Source: JAOAPY01 sp041492185
Lineage (GTDB): Bacteria; Acidobacteriota; Blastocatellia; Pyrinomonadales; Pyrinomonadaceae
NCBI GenBank assembly: GCA_041492185.1
Contig: JBGPWL010000143.1
Location: 1 to 8,441, forward strand
Length of the DNA: 8,441 nucleotides
Direction of reading: 5' to 3'
The position numbers and the translations under genes were made by a program. The notes under the pieces are model-generated. The model was given only the letters and a program-made list of their open reading frames with translations. It was not told the origin of the DNA and made no database searches. Below, piece after piece: positions 1-5,500 of the stretch (its first letter is position 1; every line of letters starts with the position of its first letter).

Positions 1-279
1 ATCCACGACGACGAGCTCAGCGAGAAATACCGAGCCGTTGTGCCAGGTAAAGCGCGCCAATGGTGGACAAAGAAATTTGCCACTGTCCCGCCGATTGACA
101 CTCTCGAGACTCACATTATTGAGATCGGTTGCAAACGCCAAGTTCAAAATCGGGATGCGGGTCGAGCCTACCGCCTAATGTCCCTCTCAATCGGTCACCT
201 ACTAGGGGTTCTTGAAAAAGATTCTGCCGACAGCTCTATGGCTGGAAGTTCTGCCTTCGTTTGTCGTCTTAGATGGTAG
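1..279 (+). CDS. Hypothetical protein, 3' part only
   Basis: A reading frame open from the left edge ends at the TAG at 277-279, giving 92 visible residues. No start can be assigned, because the frame is open to position 1; the GTG at 40 is an internal candidate without a clear ribosome binding site. Visible features are a basic Trp-rich patch (ARQWWTKKF) and a mixed helical stretch (AYRLMSLSIGHLLGVLEK). I do not recognise a family. It lies in the integrative element on the same strand as the RHH-like, HTH and integrase genes, so it is probably cargo or a maintenance gene. It could also be a chance open frame. Confidence 0.4.
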   Translation: MHDDELSEKYRAVVPGKARQWWTKKFATVPPIDTLETHIIEIGCKRQVQNRDAGRAYRLMSLSIGHLLGVLEKDSADSSMAGSSAFVCRLRW

Positions 280-289
280 GTGCCAAAGC

Positions 290-503
290 AATAAAGCAGA
301 CCAATAAAGTGGGCAGACAAGATAGAGGCTACAAAACAAACGCGGTCCAGACGTAAGTGCCTTTATTATCAATAGCTTTGTCCCTTATCAAATTGAATGA
401 AAAAACTTTGGCAGATAAGGATTAAGCAAAAGCGCCGTCGACTCAATGATTTGCGGCTTTATTGACTGGCCCAAAAAGCCCCGCGCGATTAAATCAAATA
501 AAG
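290..503. repeat. Cluster of five AATAAAG repeats in the space before the RHH-like gene
   Basis: The heptamer AATAAAG occurs at 290-296, 303-309 and 497-503, and in inverted orientation (CTTTATT) at 361-367 and 457-463. The first two sit in similar contexts, CAATAAAGCAGAC and CAATAAAGTGGGCAGAC. The last overlaps the AGTAGG ribosome binding site of the gene starting at 517. The same space has an inverted repeat, CCTTATC at 383-389 and GATAAGG at 414-420, and a weak hairpin GGCTTT (455-460) with AAAGCC (475-480). Possible roles are operators for the RHH-like protein, integrase or excisionase arm sites, or iterons. A TTGACT at 462-467 could be a -35 element, but no convincing -10 follows it. Confidence 0.45.
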
Positions 504-516
504 TAGGTCCATCAAC

Positions 517-1125
517 ATGCAAAAACGATTACGGGGAAGCAAGAGAGTCATCATCAAGAAGGTGACAGCTTTGAATCTGTTCGCCGATCAGGCGACTCAG
601 ATCCAGGCGATAATGGAAGCAACCGGCGTTCAAGAGGTGGCGCCCCTGGTGCGAGAACTACTAGATGAAGCGCTTGCCGCGCGTCGTCGAAAATCAGTTC
701 ACCGCGAACAGGCCGAGCAACCTCCCCCGACTCAGGACATCCCCGAGACACTCCAGACCATCCAGACTCTCCTCCTTAGAATGATTGGACAGGGGGAGAC
801 AGGCTTCCGTATCCAAAGTGTTAGCTTGGAACTCCTACAAGAAACTCTAGTGGAGGCTCGCGCCGGAAGAATGGGTTTGTGGGAATCCCTTGCTGTACCT
901 AACCTAAAAGAGAAGGGCGGAAGCGCTGAGGATGCAGCCAGACTCTTCGACGCACACACCGGAGAAGCCAGGGACTTCGCTTACGGGTTGGCTGAGGAAA
1001 TCAAGAATGAACTTGATGCGACCGAGATTGATTCGACAAGCGCCACGGCTCATGATGAAGATCGCCAAGGACGGCTCATCTACGACAGCGATACGCGTGA
1101 GAACGCAGACGCGGCGATTGCTTAG
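517..1125 (+). CDS. Ribbon-helix-helix-like DNA-binding protein of unknown function
   Basis: This is a 202-residue protein. Residues about 15-58 fit a ribbon-helix-helix pattern: a short strand (VTALNLFA), a helix (DQATQIQAIMEAT), a turn, then a second helix (VAPLVRELLDEALAARRRK) ending in a basic patch. A proline-rich linker follows at 69-76. Residues about 77-170 look almost entirely helical (IPETLQTIQTLLLRMIG; SLELLQETLVEA; AARLFDAHTGEARDFAYGL), and the C-terminus is acidic. AGTAGG at 502-507 lies nine bases before the ATG, supporting this start. An AATAAAG repeat overlaps that site, which suggests autoregulation. By its neighbours it is an element-maintenance or control gene. The RHH call is by pattern only; I do not recognise the helical region. 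Confidence 0.65.
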   Translation: MQKRLRGSKRVIIKKVTALNLFADQATQIQAIMEATGVQEVAPLVRELLDEALAARRRKSVHREQAEQPPPTQDIPETLQTIQTLLLRMIGQGETGFRIQSVSLELLQETLVEARAGRMGLWESLAVPNLKEKGGSAEDAARLFDAHTGEARDFAYGLAEEIKNELDATEIDSTSATAHDEDRQGRLIYDSDTRENADAAIA

Positions 1126-1233
1126 AATTGATGGCTCGCGTGGGTGTTGTGAAGTACATGCTCAAACCTAGTTGTGTTTTACAACAGGTGGACCCAAATT
1201 CAGATTCGCGATTTCCTATCCGCCTCTTCATTC

Positions 1234-1250
1234 CACTGTAAAAGCCAGTG
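1234..1250. repeat. Short inverted repeat CACTG/CAGTG
   Basis: CACTG (1234-1238) and CAGTG (1246-1250) form a perfect 5-bp stem with a 7-base loop. It directly precedes the larger hairpin at 1256-1285. No T-run follows, so an intrinsic terminator is unlikely. The position, between the RHH-like gene and the excisionase-type gene, would suit a protein-binding site. Confidence 0.3.
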
Positions 1251-1255
1251 TTATG

Positions 1256-1285
1256 TAGTTGGGCCTAACCGATTAGGCATAACTA
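1256..1285. promoter_or_regulatory. 30-base inverted repeat upstream of the excisionase-type gene
   Basis: TAGTT (1256-1260) pairs with AACTA (1281-1285), and GCCTAA (1263-1268) pairs with TTAGGC (1273-1278) around the loop CCGA. Two bases per side between the stems do not pair well. It ends 39 bases before the GTG start of the HTH gene. It could be an operator, an Int/Xis site or a leader-RNA hairpin. There is no T tract for termination. Confidence 0.4.
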
Positions 1286-1324
1286 CGAAGGACCTCTTCT
1301 CGTGGCATACCGGTTGAAAGCCAT

Positions 1325-1540
1325 GTGGCAGACGTGTCAACGGCGAAACTACAAATCAGACCATCAGCAGGATCGGCACAGCTGCTTACCGTACCGGAGA
1401 TAGCAGCATTGCTGAGAGTCAAGCCTGCCACGATCTACGTTTGGGTATCCAAGCGCCTAATCCCATTTCGCAAAGTTGGCCATCTCACTCGCTTCGATCG
1501 CGACGAGATTCTTCAATGGACCGTACCCGACGCAAAATGA
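1325..1540 (+). CDS. Excisionase-family helix-turn-helix protein
   Basis: This 71-residue protein is almost a single MerR-like helix-turn-helix of the excisionase/AlpA kind (HTH_17 type), at residues about 20-65. It runs LLTVPEIAALLRVKPATIYV, then a wing (RLIPFRKVGHLTRF) and a closing helix (DRDEILQW). Such proteins bind att-region DNA and steer tyrosine recombinases toward excision, or act as small regulators. It lies 76 bases upstream of the integrase gene on the same strand, as excisionase genes often do. The start is a GTG, since no in-frame ATG exists back to the stop at 1280-1282. No clear ribosome binding site precedes it. The 22 N-terminal residues ahead of the HTH are unstructured-looking, so a slightly different start is possible. 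Confidence 0.8.
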   Translation: MADVSTAKLQIRPSAGSAQLLTVPEIAALLRVKPATIYVWVSKRLIPFRKVGHLTRFDRDEILQWTVPDAK

Positions 1541-1604
1541 GTCTTGAGTTCTTTCCCAAAACTGGCGTAGCATTCGAGGAACCTTCGTCGGAGGCTGCAA
1601 CCTC

Positions 1605-1612
1605 GGGGAGGG
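1605..1612 (+). promoter_or_regulatory. Strong ribosome binding site of the integrase gene
   Basis: GGGGAGGG lies four bases before the ATG at 1617. It matches the anti-Shine-Dalgarno well and fixes the integrase start. It is the strongest ribosome binding site in the left element. Confidence 0.7.
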
Positions 1613-1616
1613 TTGA

Positions 1617-2716
1617 ATGACAATCAGAAAGAGAGGTAGGAAGTACCATTACGACTTTACGCTTCCAGGCTACTGCAGAATGCGCGGCGTCATCCCCGAG
1701 GCTCGAACCAAGTGGGAAGCTGAGCAAGCCGAGATCAAGCTCAAGCGGGAAGTCTTTGAAAACCGATACGACCTTCGTCAAACGGGCACGGACAAGTTGG
1801 CAGATTTTATCGATAACGTGTTCTTGCCCTGGTCGAAACTTAACAAGCGCTCCTGGCGCGATGACGTTTACATCTCAACGACGCTCAAAGAGTATTTTCG
1901 GGGCAAGACCTTTCGCGAGATCTCGCCCATGCTCATTGAGAAGTTCAAGGGAGATCGTTTGAAGGGCATCACAAAAAAAGGAACGCAACGCTGTCCTGCA
2001 ACCGTCAATCGCGAGTTTGATGTGCTCAGCAAAGTCTTCAGTCTCGCGATCGACTGCAAGAAGACAGACACGAACCCCTGTACTAAGGTGAAGAAACTCA
2101 GGGTCAACAACCAGCGATACCGGTATTTGTTGCCTGAAGAGGAGCCACGTCTGATGGCCGCACTGAATGGTCCACGAGCCCATCTGAAACCGGCAGTCAT
2201 CGTCGCCCTGGGAACGGGAATGCGTTTAGGCGAGCAACTTCGCCTCAGGAAAAGACAGGTGGATTTTCTGCGTAACATGGTGACGCCCACAGAAACAAAG
2301 AACGGGAAGGACCGTGACATTCCGATGAACGTCGAAGTGAGAGCGGCCCTGTTCGAGCTTTGCAGAAACAAGCTTGGCGACGACTATGTCTTCGCGAGTC
2401 CCAAGACCGATGGACATCTAACAGAGGTTAAGAAGGATTCAAGACGGCCTTGCGACTCGCCGGTATAGAGGGGCTCAGGTGGCATGACTTGAGGGCGACA
2501 TTCGGCACACGCCTCGGCGAGGCCGGTTACGATGCTTTCACGATTGGCCAGCTAATGGGCCATTCGGACATTCGTATGACTGCTCGGTACGTGAGAGGTA
2601 CGGAGCGTAACAAACGTGCTGCCGTAGAGGCCGTTCTACTTGATTTCCAAGTCGCACGTCACAACGGCGTCACAAGACAGGAACAGCCACCCAGGCTGGT
2701 GGCTGTAAGTGCTTGA
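1617..2716 (+). pseudogene. Tyrosine recombinase (integrase), interrupted by a -1 frameshift
   Basis: This is a site-specific recombinase of the phage integrase family that would insert and excise the element. The first part (from 1617) has a basic arm-type N-terminus (about 1-50), a SAM-like core-binding domain (about 58-150), then the start of the catalytic domain with Arg203 (GTGMRLGE) and Lys228 (TKNGKDRDIP). The frame runs to a TAG at 2466-2468, but similarity stops after VKK, at about 2435. The family pattern continues in another frame from 2435: GFKTALRLAGIEGLRWHDLR, then GHSDIRMTARY, supplying HxxR (His at 2483, Arg at 2492), His at 2561 and the nucleophile Tyr at 2588-2590. One extra G in the GG at 2435-2436 would restore a 366-residue integrase with all catalytic residues. 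As written it is inactive. A sequencing deletion is a real alternative to decay. Confidence 0.9.
2683..2706 (-). terminator. Strong hairpin just past tRNA-Ala, candidate terminator
   Basis: ACAGCCACC (2683-2691) and GGTGGCTGT (2698-2706) form a perfect 9-bp GC-rich stem around a 6-base loop. It lies within the last codons of the integrase gene and 17 bases downstream of the tRNA-Ala CCA end. On the minus strand the stem is followed by TTCCTGTCTT, moderately T-rich, so it could end tRNA-Ala transcription. On the plus strand no T-run follows. Confidence 0.4.
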
Positions 2717-2722
2717 CAGAAT

Positions 2723-2765
2723 TGGTGGAGCAGAGGGGGCTCGAACCCCTGGCCTCCGCATTGCG
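2723..2765. other. Candidate attachment site (3' half of tRNA-Ala)
   Basis: Tyrosine recombinases that target tRNA genes usually recombine in the anticodon or T arm and rebuild the 3' part of the gene. Here the integrase stop lies seven bases from the tRNA 3' end, so the att core should fall in this segment. No second copy of these bases is visible elsewhere in the window. The exact core cannot be set without the other end of the element. Confidence 0.4.
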
Positions 2766-2799
2766 AACGCGGCGCTCTGCCAAACTGAGCTACTGCCCC
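2723..2799 (-). tRNA. tRNA-Ala (anticodon CGC)
   Basis: The complement folds as a full 77-base tRNA with encoded CCA (2723-2725) and discriminator A at 2726. The acceptor stem GGGGCAG/CTGCTCC has the G3:U70 wobble pair that identifies tRNA-Ala. The D arm is GCTC/GAGC, and the anticodon arm CCGCG/TGCGG has the loop TTCGCAA, giving anticodon CGC, which reads GCG. The variable loop has five bases, and the T arm AGGGG/CCCCT has loop TTCGAGC. It lies 152 bases downstream of the AlaX gene on the same strand but has its own promoter. Its 3' end is the likely integration site of the element at 1-2722. The gene looks intact, so insertion kept it functional. Confidence 0.97.
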
Positions 2800-2809
2800 A
2801 CGCGAGTAG

Positions 2810-2838
2810 AGAATACAGTTTCGAGTTTCGAGTTTCAA
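2810..2838 (-). promoter_or_regulatory. Sigma-70-like promoter of tRNA-Ala
   Basis: On the minus strand, TTGAAA (2833-2838) and TATTCT (2810-2815) are separated by exactly 17 bases. The -35 matches TTGACA at five of six bases and the -10 matches TATAAT at four of six. Transcription would start at about 2803, a few bases before the mature tRNA 5' end at 2799. The -35 falls inside a 7-bp tandem repeat. Confidence 0.6.
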
Positions 2839-2847
2839 GTTCTCGAG
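2817..2847. repeat. 7-bp tandem repeat AGTTTCG
   Basis: AGTTTCG is repeated at 2817-2823 and 2824-2830, then as AGTTTCA at 2831-2837, followed by a degenerate AGTTCTCGAG at 2838-2847. It overlaps the tRNA-Ala promoter and supplies its -35. Confidence 0.7.
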
Positions 2848-2853
2848 ATCATC

Positions 2854-2871
2854 CGCAGATTACGCAGATTT
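2854..2871. repeat. 9-bp tandem repeat CGCAGATTA
   Basis: CGCAGATTA (2854-2862) is followed by CGCAGATTT (2863-2871). A related palindrome, AATCCGCGGATT, lies at 2980-2991 inside the end of the AlaX gene. These words look like a dispersed intergenic repeat family that I associate, from memory, with Acidobacteriota and related phyla. Confidence 0.5.
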
Positions 2872-2951
2872 AAACAGAGGGCAAGAAAGTCAAAGAGCAG
2901 ATGATCATGAAAGAGAGGATCAGAGCATGTGGACTTGGTCCCTCCTGTTGC

Positions 2952-4262
2952 CTAACTTGCTGAATCGTGGAATCGGTGTAATCCGCGGATTCCGATCAAG
3001 CTCTTAGCAGCCTGGTCGAGCGCTTCGCTAAGTTTCTCGACGTTCGTGCCGCCGCCCTGCGCCATGTCAGGCTTGCCGCCACCGCGACCGTCGATCATGG
3101 CACAAGCTTCATGCATCAATGCATTCATATCACCAGATGCGTCGGATGCTCGCGCAAAGACAAGACGCGCAGTTTCGTCGTCGCGCGATCCCAACAGTGC
3201 CACAACGTTCGGATAAGCGATCAAAGCAACGGCAAGCTGCTTCAGAGAATCTGCGTCGCGGTCGTCGAAGACCTTGGTGATGACGCGCAGAGGGGCCTCG
3301 CTGATTGAGCTATCAATCCGCCCGGTCGCTACCGCTCCCGGTTCTGTACCGGAGCCCTCCCTTACCGTCGGGCTAGTGCCCCGCAGCAGCTCTTCGGCTT
3401 CGACGCGAGCGGCGATTTCTTCGAGAGCGCGCACGCGGCGATGTAGCTCCTTGTTCTCTTCAGTCATGCTGGTCGCCAATGCCGGAGCATCGTCGCGTCC
3501 CGCGCTGAACAAGGCAGCGACACTGCGCGCAGTCTTATTCGCGCGCCGGTAATCTTCCAACGCCCGCCGGCCCGCGACGAATTCGATCCGCGTCAGGCCT
3601 TTCGCGCGTTCCCACGAGCGCAACGCGATCAAGCCGACTTCACCGGTGTGATTGGCGTGCGTGCCGCCGCAGGGAGTTAGATCGAAACCTTCAATCTCGA
3701 TCAGGCGCAGCTCTCCCTCACGTCCCGAATCTTTGCGCAGCGGTAGTTGCGCAGCCTCTTCCGGCGTTACTTGTTTGATCTTCACCGGACGATCTTCCCA
3801 GATTACATTGTTCGCTAATTCAATCACGCGCTCGATGCGCTCGCTGGTTGGATCGGTTAATTCCACATCGATCTCCGAGACTGCTTCCATCACGCGAAAG
3901 CTGTGCGTGGGAGCGTCAAAGAGCGTCACAAAAGCCTGCGAAAGAATGTGCTGGCCGGTGTGTTGTTGAATGTGATCGAGCCGCCGCGGCCAATCAACTC
4001 GGCCGTGGATATTCGATCCGATAGACGGCCGCTGTCCCTGTATGACATGAAGAACATTTTCGCCTTCGTCGAGACACTCGACGACGCGCACGCCATCGAG
4101 CGTTCCCGTGTCGCTCGGCTGCCCGCCGCCGGTGGGATAAAAAGCGGTGCGGTCGAGCGTGACCGCCATCCAACCGCTGACGCGCTCAGTTATGTCAACG
4201 ACGCGCGCGGCAAACTCGATCAGATGCGAGTCCTTATAGTAGAGACGTTCGGTTACGGGCAT
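2952..4262 (-). CDS. Alanyl-tRNA editing protein (AlaX, long form with DHHA1 domain)
   Basis: This freestanding homologue of the alanyl-tRNA synthetase editing domain hydrolyses Ser- or Gly-mischarged tRNA-Ala in the cytoplasm. In its 436 residues, an N-terminal domain carries FYPTGGGQPSDTG (41-53). The zinc-binding editing centre has HxxxH in HTGQHILSQ (His101, His105) and Cys198/His202 in CGGTHANHTGEVG. Residues 265-295 look coiled-coil, and a low-complexity linker spans about 294-322. A DHHA1 domain ends in the glycine-rich DGRGGGKPDMAQGGG (391-405). No aminoacylation domain is present, so it is not AlaS. The ATG at 4262 starts the conserved domain but lacks a clear ribosome binding site. 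The last dozen residues (IRGLHRFHDSAS) are encoded by repeat-like DNA. Its substrate gene, tRNA-Ala, lies 152 bases downstream. Confidence 0.93.
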   Translation of the reverse strand: MPVTERLYYKDSHLIEFAARVVDITERVSGWMAVTLDRTAFYPTGGGQPSDTGTLDGVRVVECLDEGENVLHVIQGQRPSIGSNIHGRVDWPRRLDHIQQHTGQHILSQAFVTLFDAPTHSFRVMEAVSEIDVELTDPTSERIERVIELANNVIWEDRPVKIKQVTPEEAAQLPLRKDSGREGELRLIEIEGFDLTPCGGTHANHTGEVGLIALRSWERAKGLTRIEFVAGRRALEDYRRANKTARSVAALFSAGRDDAPALATSMTEENKELHRRVRALEEIAARVEAEELLRGTSPTVREGSGTEPGAVATGRIDSSISEAPLRVITKVFDDRDADSLKQLAVALIAYPNVVALLGSRDDETARLVFARASDASGDMNALMHEACAMIDGRGGGKPDMAQGGGTNVEKLSEALDQAAKSLIGIRGLHRFHDSAS

Positions 4263-4387
4263 GCAGTTGATTTAATAAGCTAAATGGGCCGAGCGGCGCA
4301 AGCATGAAGTCGCAAAAAGCTCGTAGTCGATAATTCAGATGAGGCCTACTGTTTTGCGCGCTTCTGCTGATCCGGTCAACGGGCTGC

Positions 4388-5284
4388 TTAGGGAACTATC
4401 ACTTCGATCGTTTGCGGCGCGATCTCGAACGTCATCGGAAGGTTTCCTATTAACTCGCCATCCACCTGCACCGCCGTCGTCCCCACGGCGCGCGCGCGTG
4501 TGGCCCGAAGAAAGCGAAAGCCGCGCGTGTCCTCCGGCGCGCCGCCACGCATCGCATACGCCAGCAGGCGCAGGTAGCGCAACCGGCTGCGCGATTCGAC
4601 AAGACAGATTTCAAATTCGGGTTGGTCCAACCTTGCGCGCGGAGTCACTGAAAGTTCGCCGCCGTAACTCGCTGCCTTTCCGATCGTCGCAAAAGTGACA
4701 GTGTAGGTGCGGCCATTGATCTCGATCTCAAACGGTATCGGTTGCCAGTCGGTCAAGTGACTCAATCCGGAATACCAGAAAGCGGCTTTGCCGAATCGTT
4801 TTTTCAGTCCCGGATGCACGCGCTGCACGACCGACGCGTCCAGCCCGATGCCGGCCATCAAAAAAAAGTAACGCTTCGTGCCCTTTGCTTCATCGATGGC
4901 GCAGCCCACATGTACTCTTCGCGTGTGGCCGCGAGCGATTACTTCTATCGCTTGCCGGCCGTTCAAAGGGAGTTTGAGATCGCGCGCCAACACGTTCGCG
5001 GTGCCGTGCGGCAAAATCGCGAGCCGCGCGTCCGAACCGATCAGACCCTGAAGCACTTCATTGATCGTGCCGTCGCCGCCGGAAACGATCACTTCGCGGA
5101 CGCCACTGCTTACCGCGCGCGCGGCAATGCGCGTTGCATCACCCGGACCGGTCGTCGACGCCTGTTCCACTTCGACGCCGTGCGTTCGCAAGTAGTCACA
5201 GAGTCCGTCAAGTTGCAGCGCGCCCCGCGCTCCATAACGACCTGTTTTCGGGTTGGAGATCAGAATTGCTTTTCGTTGCGACAT
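4388..5284 (-). CDS. YegS/DagK-type lipid kinase (diacylglycerol kinase family)
   Basis: This soluble lipid kinase of the diacylglycerol kinase catalytic family transfers phosphate from ATP or GTP to a lipid hydroxyl such as diacylglycerol, at the membrane face. From the ATG at 5284 it has 298 residues, normal for the family. Motifs, numbered from an upstream TTG at 5302 (subtract six for the ATG), are the N-terminal strand with SNPKTGR (16-22), the nucleotide-binding SGGDGTINEVLQGL (74-87), LPHGTANVLARDL (97-109), and late VDGE (280-283). Proteins of this type use the GGDGT motif for nucleotide binding. I prefer the ATG; neither start has a good ribosome binding site. It is followed by AlaX after 125 bases and preceded by guaB after 216. 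The exact lipid substrate cannot be read from sequence. Confidence 0.9.
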   Translation of the reverse strand: MSQRKAILISNPKTGRYGARGALQLDGLCDYLRTHGVEVEQASTTGPGDATRIAARAVSSGVREVIVSGGDGTINEVLQGLIGSDARLAILPHGTANVLARDLKLPLNGRQAIEVIARGHTRRVHVGCAIDEAKGTKRYFFLMAGIGLDASVVQRVHPGLKKRFGKAAFWYSGLSHLTDWQPIPFEIEINGRTYTVTFATIGKAASYGGELSVTPRARLDQPEFEICLVESRSRLRYLRLLAYAMRGGAPEDTRGFRFLRATRARAVGTTAVQVDGELIGNLPMTFEIAPQTIEVIVP

Positions 5285-5326
5285 TTGTTCAGGTGACGGC
5301 AAATCGAATGCCGCGCTTGCAATGTC

Positions 5327-5346
5327 CGAGAAACTTTAGTTTGTCG
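5327..5346. repeat. Palindromic repeat, copy 1 (AAACT-TT-AGTTT core)
   Basis: This is a 20-base imperfect palindrome, CGA-G-AAACT-TT-AGTTT-G-TCG, with one G/G mismatch. A second copy at 5394-5413 has the same architecture and matches 14 of the 16 bases from AAACT to the closing TCG, including the core. It lies between guaB and the lipid kinase gene. No T-run follows on either strand. Confidence 0.5.
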
Positions 5347-5393
5347 TAACCTTCGCTCAGCGATCAGGAAAGCAAATGTCGGATACGTCACCA

Positions 5394-5413
5394 CGCCAAA
5401 CTGAAGTTTGTCG
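5394..5413. repeat. Palindromic repeat, copy 2 (AAACT-GA-AGTTT core)
   Basis: CAAACT (5397-5402) pairs with AGTTTG (5405-5410), and outer CG (5394-5395) pairs with CG (5412-5413) across one mismatch. It shares the AGTTTGTCG arm with copy 1. Change at the loop with the stem preserved suggests a dispersed REP-like family. Confidence 0.5.
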
Positions 5414-5432
5414 GACAATACTAGCGGCGGCT

Positions 5433-5448
5433 TCCGACACGTGTCGGA
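5433..5448. repeat. Perfect 16-bp palindrome TCCGACACGTGTCGGA
   Basis: The palindrome joins two inverted copies of TGTCGGA. Two further direct copies lie at 5377-5383 and 5409-5415, so the heptamer occurs four times in 72 bases. It sits 53 bases past the guaB stop codon. It could stabilise the guaB mRNA 3' end or bind a regulator. There is no T tract for classical termination. Confidence 0.55.
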
Positions 5449-5500
5449 TAAATCTGGAATCTGAACGATTTTGGCGGCTTGGCGGTTTATTCCCGGATAG

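Larger units (their letters stand above)
1..2722. mobile_element. Right end of an integrative element inserted at tRNA-Ala
   Basis: The block holds an excisionase-type HTH gene and a tyrosine recombinase gene in tandem. The recombinase stop codon is at 2714-2716 and the CCA end of a minus-strand tRNA-Ala begins at 2723. An integrase abutting the 3' end of a tRNA gene is the usual layout of genomic islands and integrative elements. The genes here also look less rich in GCG/CGC codons than the backbone genes to the right. The other boundary is not in the window, so size and cargo are unknown. The integrase is frameshifted, so the element may be immobile unless the lesion is a sequencing error. 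Nothing identifies it as a phage, ICE or plasmid. Confidence 0.65.

Noticed and set aside
1256..1285. Integron attC-like words (GTTGGGC, GCCTAAC) in the inverted repeat
   Set aside because: They match GTTRRRY and RYYYAAC but overlap and are in the wrong order, and the repeat is too short for an attC site. No integron integrase is present.
1302..1397. GTG-initiated short frame after an AAGGA site (1288-1292), overlapping the excisionase-type gene out of frame
   Set aside because: The spacing of the site is tolerable, but the peptide is short, has no recognisable features and is overlapped by a gene with a clear HTH domain.
2427..2440. Programmed -1 frameshift in the integrase
   Set aside because: No X XXY YYZ slippery heptamer is present, and integrases are not known to need one here. 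A single missing base explains the data better.
2817..2871. CRISPR-like array
   Set aside because: Repeat units are only 7 and 9 bases, contiguous and without spacers. They are simple tandem repeats.
2713..2904. Plus-strand open frame of 63 codons
   Set aside because: It runs antisense through the whole tRNA-Ala gene and then through tandem repeats. A chance frame.
5285..5302. TTG start at 5302 for the lipid kinase
   Set aside because: It would add six residues without family support or a ribosome binding site. The ATG at 5284 is preferred, though the first codon remains uncertain.
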